Below are positions 1-8,808 of a DNA stretch of 38,611 nt, piece by piece. Within the stretch, counting starts at the first letter, position 1. Every line of letters starts with the position of its first letter. The stretch is taken from positions 1 to 38,611 of the forward strand of contig CASEHS010000011.1 in the NCBI GenBank assembly GCA_949287815.1. Reading direction: 5' to 3'. The position numbers were made by a program, and so were the translations under genes. Below the pieces are notes generated by a model. The model did not search any database. It saw nothing but the letters and a program-made list of their open reading frames with translations, and was not told the origin of the DNA. This stretch comes from an uncultured Bacillota bacterium. Its GTDB lineage: Bacteria > Bacillota > Clostridia > Christensenellales > Borkfalkiaceae.

Positions 1-2199
1 CGCGCCGCGTTTGCTCCGCTGCTTTCCCGCATGGAGATCGCGCAGGAGAATTATAAGAAGATCATAGAGCTGAATTCGGATATTTCCGAAAAGAATAAAG
101 AGATAGAAAGTTATAAAAGTTTTTTTGTTGAACCTTATTTTGCGAGAATGGATCTTGTAGACAATAAGGAGGGGTATAACAGTTATTATATAGGCAAACG
201 CGGAGATATCAATCTGGAAATAGTAGATTGGCGTGCGCCGCTTGCAAAAAAGTATTATCAGAAAAGCCAGATTGCGTTTACGATCAATGAATACGATTAT
301 AAATTGATTTTAAGAAGAGCGCTGCGCACGCATAACGGAAAACTGCTTGATTATAAAAACGAATATCTAAGTGTAAGGGATTATCTTACGAAAGAAGAAA
401 TAGCGGGCAGGGATGAAGAAATTATTTTCGATCCGTTTTTAAAAGAGATTTTGCGTGCAAAAAAAGAGCAATCGGAAATTTCGGACATTATAGAAACGGT
501 TCAGGAACAGCAATATGAGATCATAACCAAACCTGAGCGCGAAAGTTTTGTTGTGCAAGGTTGTGCCGGCAGCGGTAAAACGATGATTTTATTGCACAGG
601 CTCAGCTATCTGATGTATAACAATGAAAAATTAAAGCCGAGAGATGTTTTGGTGATCACGCCGAGCGATTCCTTTAATGCGTTTATAGATGAATTGTCTG
701 CGGTTTTGGAATTGGAAAAGGTAAAGACGAATACGATCGATGCCTATTTTCTTCAATTATTGAAAAATGAAGGGGTGGATATTTCGGAAAAAATCACAGA
801 GAAGACTCCGGATGAATATGCGTCCTATATATATTCGGATAAATTTTTGACAGATACGGAAAAAAAGCTTTCAAAAATATATGACGGAATCGCCGGAATG
901 TTTTTGAGTGATGAATGTAAGGAAGTTATTGACCGTGCGGCTGCGGATCTGAAAGAACAGTTGGAAAGTTTTTCTTTTTTAAAAAACGCGGGGGTGCGTG
1001 TGAGGCGCGCTGTGCTCGGCGAAATCAAAGAAAAAGCGGAAGGCGGTTTGTATTATACAAAACCTTTCCGATATCTGATGAACAGTGTCTCTTTGGCGGA
1101 AGAGTTTTTCAGTGTGACGCTTAAAAGTGATAAAATATCCGATTTCAGTTATTTTTACGACAGAATTCTGGCGTTTTATAAGTCGGGAGTGGAAATTTAC
1201 CGAACGCACGGAAAAGTGACCGACAACGCCTTGTCTGATCTTGAAAATCTGAGGATAGCGGTCGAGCATGAAATAACAGATTTACGCCGTTATAAAATTT
1301 ATCGTAACGGTATGGAAACGGAAACATATCCTGACAGAATCATGCGCCGCCAGGAACTGTTGCACGAAATAGAAAAAGCCCGTGAAGAAGTCAGTAAGAT
1401 TTCCGAACTGTTCGGGGCGTTTTGCGCGCTTTTTGATGTGTTCAGAGGAAATGAAGATTTTGTCAAGATCGGAAAGTGTGAAACACATTTGGAGCTTGCC
1501 AGATTTTTCTATAAAGAAATCGTAAGAAAAATCAAGAACAAGCTGAAAATGGGCAAAGGTCTTGTCCGCAGTGACGGGTATGTGCTTTGTCTGTTGTTGT
1601 CGCTTCTCGGCACTCGGTTAGAGCCGCGGTTTGGCATGGTTTTTGTCGATGAAGGACAGGATATTTCAGCTAATGAATATGCGCTTTTAAAAAGAATTAA
1701 TCAGGACGCGGCATTCAACGTGTATGGTGATCTGGCGCAAAATATAACAAAGTTCCGCGGGGTCGGCGACTGGTCAAAAATCAATGACGGTCAGGTCTAT
1801 GTTTTAGATAAAAATTACAGAAATACAAACCAGATCGTTGAATTTGTTGGGGAAACACTGAAAACGCAAATGCAGCCGATCGGCTTTGACGGTCCGCCCG
1901 TCAGAAAAATCGGGATCCGAGAGATACACGGCTTCTTTAAAGATAAAAAAGGTTTAAAGGCGATTATCGTATCAGAAAGGGCGTTGGAAAAGTACAGACG
2001 AAAAAGTTACAATGTTCTTGCCGATACGGGTAAAGTTTCTAAAAAGCGAATCAATCTGATGACGGTATATGAATCGAAGGGGTTGGAGTTTACCTGTGTT
2101 GTGGTTGCCGATTCGGATATGACTCCAAACGAAAAATATATAGCTTATACGCGGGCGCTGAAAGAGCTTGCAGTGATCGGAGGGAAGAATGCGGACTGA
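1..2199 (+). CDS. helD: HelD-like superfamily 1 helicase / RNA polymerase recycling ATPase (5' end outside window)
   Basis: This is a UvrD/Rep-fold ATPase of the HelD type. HelD proteins bind RNA polymerase and release it from stalled or post-termination complexes. Counting from the ATG at 31, a short coiled-coil-like stretch precedes PYFARMDL and IVDWRAPLAKKYY, which are typical of HelD and absent from UvrD or PcrA. A Walker A VVQGCAGSGKT lies at 174-184, a Walker B VFVDEGQD near 540, GDLAQ near 566, and motif KGLEF with YTRAL at the C terminus. The frame stays open back to base 1, the ATG at 31 has no ribosome binding site, and the N-terminal coiled coil looks shorter than in Bacillus HelD. 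The true start is therefore probably upstream of the window. The 3' end overlaps the next gene by 11 bases, suggesting translational coupling. The family assignment is firm; a role in RNA polymerase recycling is inferred from the family. Confidence 0.85.
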   Translation, partial: RAAFAPLLSRMEIAQENYKKIIELNSDISEKNKEIESYKSFFVEPYFARMDLVDNKEGYNSYYIGKRGDINLEIVDWRAPLAKKYYQKSQIAFTINEYDYKLILRRALRTHNGKLLDYKNEYLSVRDYLTKEEIAGRDEEIIFDPFLKEILRAKKEQSEISDIIETVQEQQYEIITKPERESFVVQGCAGSGKTMILLHRLSYLMYNNEKLKPRDVLVITPSDSFNAFIDELSAVLELEKVKTNTIDAYFLQLLKNEGVDISEKITEKTPDEYASYIYSDKFLTDTEKKLSKIYDGIAGMFLSDECKEVIDRAAADLKEQLESFSFLKNAGVRVRRAVLGEIKEKAEGGLYYTKPFRYLMNSVSLAEEFFSVTLKSDKISDFSYFYDRILAFYKSGVEIYRTHGKVTDNALSDLENLRIAVEHEITDLRRYKIYRNGMETETYPDRIMRRQELLHEIEKAREEVSKISELFGAFCALFDVFRGNEDFVKIGKCETHLELARFFYKEIVRKIKNKLKMGKGLVRSDGYVLCLLLSLLGTRLEPRFGMVFVDEGQDISANEYALLKRINQDAAFNVYGDLAQNITKFRGVGDWSKINDGQVYVLDKNYRNTNQIVEFVGETLKTQMQPIGFDGPPVRKIGIREIHGFFKDKKGLKAIIVSERALEKYRRKSYNVLADTGKVSKKRINLMTVYESKGLEFTCVVVADSDMTPNEKYIAYTRALKELAVIGGKNAD

Positions 2200-2875
2200 A
2201 TTTTTGTTGGATGCGGATGAAACCATCCTTGACTTTGTGCGAACCTCAAAGGAATGCCTGAAAACGGCTTTGCAAGAGTCGGGAATAGAGTGCAAAGAAA
2301 ATTATTTTGATGAATATAAAAAGGCAAATGATCAGATCTGGCGTGAGTACGAGAGAGGAGAAATCACAAAACAGCGCCTTATGACGGAGAGATTTAATCG
2401 TTTTTTTGCGGCGGTCGGAATAACTGCGGATGCGCACAAAATAAACGATTTGTATTTTTCCGCAATCTGCAAGACGGGGTACCTTTTGGACGGTGCAGAT
2501 GAGTTTTTGTCAGAACTCAAAAAGAGAGGAAAGATTTATCTCATCACAAACGGAACTCCCGCGGCGCAGTACGGAAGATTGGAGGCGTTAGGCATAAAAG
2601 ATTTTTTTGACGGAATATTTATTTCTGATGAAATCGGTTATGCAAAGCCTGACAAGCGATTTTTTGAATACGTGCTTAATAAGACGGGGCTTACGAGAGA
2701 GCAATGTTTTGTGATAGGAGATTCTCTTACGTCGGATGTGGCAGGAGCAAGAAACGCGGGAATCGACTGTATTTATTATAATCCGACAAAAAAAACGGTA
2801 GACGTGCCTCAGGTGTTTTTTGAGGCGCATACATATCAGGAAATTTTGGATTGTATTGATAACGAAAAGCCGTAA
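2189..2875 (+). CDS. HAD-family phosphatase, YjjG/YfnB type (nucleotidase-like)
   Basis: A haloacid dehalogenase hydrolase of 228 residues. Motif I is LLDADETI near residues 6-13, with nucleophile D8 and acid/base D10. Motif II is YLITNGTPA, a Lys lies in GYAKPDKRFF, and motif IV is VIGDSLTSDVAGARNAG. An alpha-helical cap between motifs I and II (about 15-85) makes it subfamily I. Overall it resembles YjjG and YfnB, which act on nucleoside monophosphates, including non-canonical pyrimidine nucleotides, so a house-cleaning 5'-nucleotidase is a reasonable guess; the substrate cannot be read from sequence. Its ATG lies inside the 3' end of the helD-like gene, and its stop codon runs into the loop of the following terminator. 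Confidence 0.85.
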   Translation: MRTEFLLDADETILDFVRTSKECLKTALQESGIECKENYFDEYKKANDQIWREYERGEITKQRLMTERFNRFFAAVGITADAHKINDLYFSAICKTGYLLDGADEFLSELKKRGKIYLITNGTPAAQYGRLEALGIKDFFDGIFISDEIGYAKPDKRFFEYVLNKTGLTREQCFVIGDSLTSDVAGARNAGIDCIYYNPTKKTVDVPQVFFEAHTYQEILDCIDNEKP

Positions 2876-2892
2876 AATACGGCTTTTTTTTT
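2865..2892 (+). terminator. Rho-independent terminator after the HAD gene
   Basis: The arms AAAAGCCGTA (2865-2874) and TACGGCTTTT (2878-2887) pair perfectly around a 3-nt loop and run into an uninterrupted T tract. The TAA stop of the upstream gene sits at 2873-2875, at the top of the stem, so translation and termination are tightly juxtaposed. It closes the helD/HAD unit. Confidence 0.9.
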
Positions 2893-2975
2893 GTTTTTAA
2901 AGGAAAAATGCTCATAAATAGAACTGTATAAAGAAGAAAAACAAGGGGAATAAAGGGATAAGTGAGCTTTTCAAA

Positions 2976-3008
2976 TTTTCTGCCAATACTTGCCAACAGT
3001 GCAGAAAA
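2976..3008. repeat. Inverted repeat around the -35 of the giant helicase promoter (possible operator)
   Basis: TTTTCTGC at 2976-2983 and GCAGAAAA at 3001-3008 are exact reverse complements separated by 17 bases. They flank the -35 hexamer (2990-2995), and the right arm falls in the -35/-10 spacer. There is no T tract, so this is not a terminator. A repressor site is possible but no regulator is identified. Confidence 0.4.
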
Positions 3009-3018
3009 GTGATATAAT
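2990..3018 (+). promoter_or_regulatory. Sigma-A-type promoter of the giant helicase gene
   Basis: TTGCCA at 2990-2995 and TATAAT at 3013-3018 are separated by exactly 17 bases. Because the -10 box occupies 3013-3018, transcription should begin around 3025. This excludes any protein start near 3018 and supports the downstream ATG at 3069. The sequence GAAAAGTGATATAAT (3004-3018) recurs exactly in the promoter ahead of holA. Confidence 0.8.
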
Positions 3019-3068
3019 TGCAACAAAGAAGAATTTATGTGCTGGATCAGCGTAGGGAGTGTGAAAAA

Positions 3069-6000
3069 ATGGCAGGAAAAAGATCGGCGAAAACTTCCAT
3101 AAAAGAAAGTGTATCGATTAATTATAAAATACAGCAATATATCGGATATGCTGATTATTTTAACAGAGTTCCGCTCTTTTTATCGTTGCAGGTAGTAAAC
3201 TCCGGTTCGGAAACGGTGGAAGATATTGATATTACAGTAGAGAGCTCGGACGGACTGATATTGCCTTTTTCAAGACACCTTGACGAGTTGCCTTTTGAGA
3301 GCGCAGTTGAAGTTCAGCCGGAAAATATTGTTTCACCGCTGTATCTCACGGAAATTTCGGAAATTACGGTGTCCGTAATTCATTTGAAAGTTTTTCACGG
3401 TAAAGATCTTATTAATGAATCGCAGGCTGAAGTCACGGTTTTGCCGTTTGATTATTGGTGCGGCAGAGGTGGAAACGCTGAGCTTTTGTCATGTTTTTGC
3501 AGGCCCAAAATTGCGGATTGTTTAAAAGTTCTTTCGGAAGCGCAGGAACAGCTGAAAAAATGGGAAATTTCCTGTGAATGGCGCGGCTATCAGGAAGGAG
3601 ATAAAAATAAGATCAGGCAGATCAGTGCGGCGATTTACGCAGTGATAAAAAAACAATCCATAGAAAAATCGGCGGCTGTTTATGAATACAATGAGCCGGT
3701 TCCCGTGGGAGACATCACAAAAATCATTAAAAACAAGGTCGGTTCTTCCTTTGAAATGGCGTTGTTTGTTGCGTCGTGTTTGGAATGTGCAGATCTTCAT
3801 CCGGTACTTGTCGTCGGTGAAAAAAGTGTAAGTTGCGGCGTATGGCTGTATGACAACTGTTTTTCGGACAGTGTCAGCGATGATACGGTGCTTTTACAAA
3901 AATATATTTCCAGCGGTATCAACAATATCAGTATGTTTGATTCGGAAGATATGTTCGCGGGGCATAATGCAAACTATACTCTTTCCGAAAAGCATTTTAC
4001 ACAAAAGTTGGAAAGCGGCTATTATGATATTGTTATAGACGTAAAGAGATGCCGCCTTGGTCGTATTTATTCTTTGCCTCTCAAAGTAATGGGTATAAAA
4101 GGTTACGAGCTGTTGGGTGAAGAGGATATACAGGTAGATTCTGCCCCGAAGAATCTTTCAGGGCTTAAAAAACTGAGCTTTGACGGTAAAACTACAAAAA
4201 ATAAACAGTGGGAACGCAGACTTTTGGATCTGTCGCTCAAAAATTCTCTTTTAAATTTTAAACCGGAGAAAAACGCGCTGCATATCATATCCGGTGATCT
4301 TAACGGAACATATGAGGCACTCTCTGGCGGAATGCCGTTTTCAGTTATGGAAAAAACTGCGGATTCCCGCGGTGTTGTCGGGGAAGAGGGCTATTTTTCG
4401 GGAGCGTCAAAGCTTGGCGTTATGACCGAGCTTTTAGACGTGGAATTAAAAAATAAACGCCTCAGGACATACTCCGAAAAAGAGGAGATGAACGACGTAC
4501 TGCGTTATCTCATGAAAAAGGCAAAAACGGCGGAAGAAGAAGCGGGTGCAAACGTACTGTTTTTGGCTTTCGGATTTTTAAAATGGTATGGAACAGGGGA
4601 TTCGGAACCTAAATATGCTCCGTTAGTTTTGTGCCCCGTAAAGTTGACAAGAAGCAAAGGCGGAAAAGGTGTTTCTGTTAGCGTTTCGGAAGAAGGAATT
4701 CAGTTTAACAGTACGCTTTTAGAGTTTTTGCTCCGTGAATTTAAAATAGATATCAGAGGACTGGAAAACATTTCTTCGGGCATAAAGATTTCCGAAATCA
4801 TCGCCATGGTGAAGATGGAAATTCTCAACATGAAGAGATGGGATGTGATGGAAGAAGTTTATCTTGCTAATTTTTCATTTGCAAGATTTGCTATGTGGAA
4901 CGATGTGCGGAAAAATATAGATAAATTCCGCAAGAACGCTCTCATAAAATCACTTTTAAATAACAGACTTGAACTGGAAGGAAATATTTTTGAGGATAAG
5001 TCGGAAGACGATTACGCTCCCTCCGATATTCTGTTGCCCCTTATGGCAGACAGTTCGCAGTTTTCTGCCATTGCGGAAGCGGCGGAAGGCAAAAGTTTTG
5101 TCCTTCACGGTCCTCCGGGAACAGGCAAGAGCCAGACGATCACAAATATTATAGCGAATTGCCTGAGTAAAAATAAGCGTGTTTTGTTTGTAGCGGAAAA
5201 GCAAGCAGCGCTTTCGGTTGTAAAAAAGAGACTGGATTCAATCGGCCTTGGTGATTTTTGTTTGGAGGTGCATTCCAACAAACAGGATAAATCAGAAGTT
5301 TTAAGAAAGCTTGACGAAACGCTTGCTCTTAAACCTGAAACAGAAGAATCCGATTTTGTTTCAAAAGGGGAACAGTTAGAAGAGATTCGGCGCACCTTGA
5401 ATGAGCCGATATCTGCTCTTCATAAAAAGCGCAGACTGGGCGTTTCCGTATACGAAGCGATTCTGATTTATGAAAAATATAAAAACGCACCCGATGTGCT
5501 GGATATTGAAAGCACGTTTTACGATAGCCTGACCAAAGAAAAGCTCGAATCCTGCGAGCAGTTACTGTTGGATATAGCGGCGGCGGCGAAAAGCTGCGGA
5601 GGGGCGTATCGTTCACCCTTTGAAAATGTAAATCTTTATGAATATGATTCGGATATCAGAAACAGGGTTTATTATTCCGCGGAAGTCTTGATTGCGGAGA
5701 TCAAACACCTGAAAAGTTATCTCGGATTGTTCCTTGATTTTTACAGACAGAGAATAAGTTCATTCACTCCGAAAAAACTGGCTACGCTTATGCAGCTTCT
5801 GGAACTTCTCAAAGGCGAAGAGATCAAAAAATATTTTGATTGCGACGAGAATGAGTTTTATGTGTTTTTCAATGCAAACAGAAGGCTGGATAGGTTGCTC
5901 GGCAACTATTTCCGTACTTTCAAGGCTTTGGTTGATATTGATTGCGATCCGTCGGTGATAGAACAGGAACTGGATAATTGGGGCGAAAATTATAAAAGTT

Positions 6001-8741
6001 CAAAAATACTTGGCTCGCTTGCAAAGAGATTGAGAAAAAGCGCATACGGAAAATTGAATGAAACGGATGAACTTAAATATATCGGTATTGTGGCTCAGAT
6101 CTATGAGGATCTTGGGCTTGTAAAAAACAATACCAAGCTTTCGTTGAATTTTACTGACCGTGGCGGCAGGATCAATTTCAGAAAGCGTGAGGAGTTTTTG
6201 GAGCTTCTTATGCAGTTGCACGCTCTTTGTGAGGGTGTGTTTATGGATTACAACGCAGACAGCTTTAACAGTGTCTGTGTAAAATCGGTGCGCGGCGGAT
6301 TTGCTCTTCCTGTATTGGAAGGTCTTACACAGGCGATTGAAGGCTTTGATAAATGCGTTAACGTATTCTGTGAAATTATACACGCCGAAGAAGATAAATT
6401 TTCGGATGAAGACATACTCGATTATTTCAGTATGAAAGCAGGGGCTTTAATTGATAACATCGATATGCTGGCTTCCTGGTGTATGTATAAAAAACTTTCA
6501 TTGGAACTGGATGAAGCAGGACTTACATTTATCACCGATTCGCTTGAAAAAGGTGCGATTTCCTCGGAAAATATACTGGATTGTTTCCGAAAGAATGTAT
6601 ATCATAATTTCCTGGAAACAAATATCGGGGCTGATCCTGTATTATCCAAATTTTCAGCACCTGTGCTGGAAGAAAAAATTGAACAGTTCAGGGTATTGGA
6701 TGAACAGTATACGAAGCTTGCGAAGGAAGATATCCGCAATCGCCTGATTGCAAAACTGCCTACAACATCCACGGAAGGTGTTTTGAGTTTGGAAGTCCTC
6801 GCTTTTCAGAGGATTTTAAAGAGCAATATGCGCGGCATGACGTTGAAAGGATTTTTTGCGGAGATTCCGGAACTTTTGCGCGTGCTTGCACCTTGTATGC
6901 TGATGAGTCCGATCACGGTTGCTCAGTATTTACCGCCCGATCCCGATCTTTTCGATGTGGTGGTGTTTGACGAAGCGTCGCAGCTGCCAACCAGTGAAGC
7001 GATCGGTGCGATCGCAAGAGGCAGAAGTGCGGTTGTCGTAGGCGATCCGAAGCAGTTGCCTCCTACTTCTTTTTTCAGTTCGGGATATGTTGATGAGGAG
7101 AATCTCGAAACGGAAGATCTGGAAAGTATATTGGATGACTGCCTTGCGCTCAGTATGCCTGAAAAACATCTGAATTGGCATTACAGAAGCAAGCATGAAA
7201 GTCTTATCGCTTTTTCCAATATCATGTATTACGGGAATAAGCTCTGTACATTCCCTTCTCCGGACGCGATGGAAAGTAAAGTTCGCCTTGCTCTTGTGGA
7301 AGACGGCGTGTATGACCGCGGTTTTACAAAACGCAACAAGGCTGAAGCAGAGGCGTTGGTCGCAGAGGTGGTTCGCAGATTAAAAGATCCGAAACTATGT
7401 CATTCGAGCATGGGTATAGTAACGTTCAGTACGGCGCAACAGGATTATATTGAGCGTCGGCTCACGGACGCACTCGTGAAAAACAGGCTTGAAGATGCGG
7501 CTTATGAAAGGGAAGAACCGTTGTTTGTCAAAAACCTGGAAAATGTTCAGGGTGACGAAAGAGATGTGATTTTATTTTCCGTATGTTACGGGCCTGACCG
7601 TTCGGGAAGAGTTTCGCTGAATTTCGGACCTTTGAATCAGTTGGGCGGTTGGCGAAGGCTGAATGTTGCAGTTTCTCGTGCAAGGGAAGAGATGATCGTA
7701 TTTTCATCCATGACCTCAGCCATGATCAATCTTGCAAAGACCAACAGTAAAGGTGTGGCAGGATTAAAAGCATTTCTTGAATTTGCCGAAAAAGGCAAAA
7801 CGACGCTTGCGATCAATGCCGAGGAATTAAAGGCAGGCAGGAGCGGTATAGGAAAGTATATAGCCCGTGAGCTTAAAAATTACGGATACGAATGCCGTTA
7901 TGACGTCGGAGTTTCGGACTTCAAAATCGATTGTGCGGTAATTGATCCGAAGAACAAAAAGAGATTTATTCTTGCGATCATGTGCGACGGTACTACGGCA
8001 TCGCGTTCCAGTGCGAAAGACAGAAATATTTTGCAGGTTCAGACCTTAAAACTTAACAACTGGAATGTAGTAAGGCTATTTACAATAAACTTTATCAACA
8101 ATCCGAAGCGAGAGATCAAGCGTATTAAAGATGTTCTCGATCGTCTTACGGGAGTGGAAAAGGTCAATAAAGATTATCTTGCAAAATACAGGAAAAATTA
8201 CAGATATGCAAAGGTTACGCAGGAAAATAATCTTTCGGCATACGTTACAAGCGGAGAGAATGATAGTGAGATCCTTGCAAGGCTGAAAATGATTGCGGCG
8301 GCAGAAGAGCCGATCAGTGATAAATTCCTTATGAAGAGATGTCTTTCAACTTTGGGTATTGTAAAATACGGCGGAAAAGTGGAAGAAAGAATGGCTGGGC
8401 TTATAGGACTTTGCGATCTGAAAAAAGAAGAGCTTTGTGACAGGGTATATCTGAGAAAGACGGATAAATGTCTCGATTATGATTTTTACCGTGTGGAAAG
8501 CGAACCTATACGCAAGTCAGAGGAAGACTTCACGCCATATGAAATGATTGCATTGATCAAAGGATTGCTTGAAAATAAAGTCAGCCTTTATGCGGATGAG
8601 TTATTGCCCCTTGTGTTTGCTGAACTGAAAGTAGCAAGACCGAGTGATAAGTTGATCGAATTTGTAAATGAATGTGTACAGCTCGGTGCTGAAAAGAGTA
8701 TATTTGTTCGGTCTGTAAGTGACAGGATCAGTCTTTGCTGA
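3069..8741 (+). CDS. Giant DUF4011-type SF1 helicase with transglutaminase-like and REase-like modules
   Basis: A multidomain protein of 1890 residues. Order: a beta-sandwich-like N terminus (about 20-130); a transglutaminase-like module (about 200-330) ending in GVWLYDNCFSD; the DUF4011 entry motif WERRLLDLSLKNSLLNF near 381; Walker A LHGPPGTGKS near 680; Walker B VVFDEASQLP near 1299 and GDPKQLPP; helicase motifs HYRSKHESLI, NVQGDERDVI and LNVAVSRARE; an MTES_1575-type endonuclease-like fold near 1600-1690; and DUF3320-like winged-helix repeats at the C terminus. In active relatives the second module carries GTCLDLA and GHAF; here the equivalents are GSSFEMA (S227) and S253, so the Cys and His are gone. 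The endonuclease-like fold keeps D1621 and D1640, but the usual Glu is Met1638. The start has AGGGAG nine bases upstream and lies downstream of a perfect promoter. Such proteins are often linked to genome defence, but that role is not shown here. Confidence 0.85.
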   Translation: MAGKRSAKTSIKESVSINYKIQQYIGYADYFNRVPLFLSLQVVNSGSETVEDIDITVESSDGLILPFSRHLDELPFESAVEVQPENIVSPLYLTEISEITVSVIHLKVFHGKDLINESQAEVTVLPFDYWCGRGGNAELLSCFCRPKIADCLKVLSEAQEQLKKWEISCEWRGYQEGDKNKIRQISAAIYAVIKKQSIEKSAAVYEYNEPVPVGDITKIIKNKVGSSFEMALFVASCLECADLHPVLVVGEKSVSCGVWLYDNCFSDSVSDDTVLLQKYISSGINNISMFDSEDMFAGHNANYTLSEKHFTQKLESGYYDIVIDVKRCRLGRIYSLPLKVMGIKGYELLGEEDIQVDSAPKNLSGLKKLSFDGKTTKNKQWERRLLDLSLKNSLLNFKPEKNALHIISGDLNGTYEALSGGMPFSVMEKTADSRGVVGEEGYFSGASKLGVMTELLDVELKNKRLRTYSEKEEMNDVLRYLMKKAKTAEEEAGANVLFLAFGFLKWYGTGDSEPKYAPLVLCPVKLTRSKGGKGVSVSVSEEGIQFNSTLLEFLLREFKIDIRGLENISSGIKISEIIAMVKMEILNMKRWDVMEEVYLANFSFARFAMWNDVRKNIDKFRKNALIKSLLNNRLELEGNIFEDKSEDDYAPSDILLPLMADSSQFSAIAEAAEGKSFVLHGPPGTGKSQTITNIIANCLSKNKRVLFVAEKQAALSVVKKRLDSIGLGDFCLEVHSNKQDKSEVLRKLDETLALKPETEESDFVSKGEQLEEIRRTLNEPISALHKKRRLGVSVYEAILIYEKYKNAPDVLDIESTFYDSLTKEKLESCEQLLLDIAAAAKSCGGAYRSPFENVNLYEYDSDIRNRVYYSAEVLIAEIKHLKSYLGLFLDFYRQRISSFTPKKLATLMQLLELLKGEEIKKYFDCDENEFYVFFNANRRLDRLLGNYFRTFKALVDIDCDPSVIEQELDNWGENYKSSKILGSLAKRLRKSAYGKLNETDELKYIGIVAQIYEDLGLVKNNTKLSLNFTDRGGRINFRKREEFLELLMQLHALCEGVFMDYNADSFNSVCVKSVRGGFALPVLEGLTQAIEGFDKCVNVFCEIIHAEEDKFSDEDILDYFSMKAGALIDNIDMLASWCMYKKLSLELDEAGLTFITDSLEKGAISSENILDCFRKNVYHNFLETNIGADPVLSKFSAPVLEEKIEQFRVLDEQYTKLAKEDIRNRLIAKLPTTSTEGVLSLEVLAFQRILKSNMRGMTLKGFFAEIPELLRVLAPCMLMSPITVAQYLPPDPDLFDVVVFDEASQLPTSEAIGAIARGRSAVVVGDPKQLPPTSFFSSGYVDEENLETEDLESILDDCLALSMPEKHLNWHYRSKHESLIAFSNIMYYGNKLCTFPSPDAMESKVRLALVEDGVYDRGFTKRNKAEAEALVAEVVRRLKDPKLCHSSMGIVTFSTAQQDYIERRLTDALVKNRLEDAAYEREEPLFVKNLENVQGDERDVILFSVCYGPDRSGRVSLNFGPLNQLGGWRRLNVAVSRAREEMIVFSSMTSAMINLAKTNSKGVAGLKAFLEFAEKGKTTLAINAEELKAGRSGIGKYIARELKNYGYECRYDVGVSDFKIDCAVIDPKNKKRFILAIMCDGTTASRSSAKDRNILQVQTLKLNNWNVVRLFTINFINNPKREIKRIKDVLDRLTGVEKVNKDYLAKYRKNYRYAKVTQENNLSAYVTSGENDSEILARLKMIAAAEEPISDKFLMKRCLSTLGIVKYGGKVEERMAGLIGLCDLKKEELCDRVYLRKTDKCLDYDFYRVESEPIRKSEEDFTPYEMIALIKGLLENKVSLYADELLPLVFAELKVARPSDKLIEFVNECVQLGAEKSIFVRSVSDRISLC

Positions 8742-8755
8742 ATAAGAGGAATACA

Positions 8756-8784
8756 GAACCGCCTCGCTGTAAGCGCGGCGGTTC
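8756..8784 (+). terminator. GC-rich hairpin after the giant helicase gene (terminator without T tract)
   Basis: GAACCGCC and GGCGGTTC form the base of a hairpin whose inner CGC/GCG pairs are offset by one base on each side. It lies 15 bases after the stop codon. No T tract follows, so it is a weak terminator or an mRNA 3'-end stabiliser rather than a textbook intrinsic terminator. Confidence 0.45.
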
Positions 8785-8808
8785 GATTCATGCAAAAAAC
8801 GAAAAACT

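Noticed and set aside
3018-3068. An upstream in-frame start for the giant helicase
   Set aside because: It would begin on the last base of the -10 box, before the predicted transcription start; the ATG at 3069 has a good ribosome binding site.
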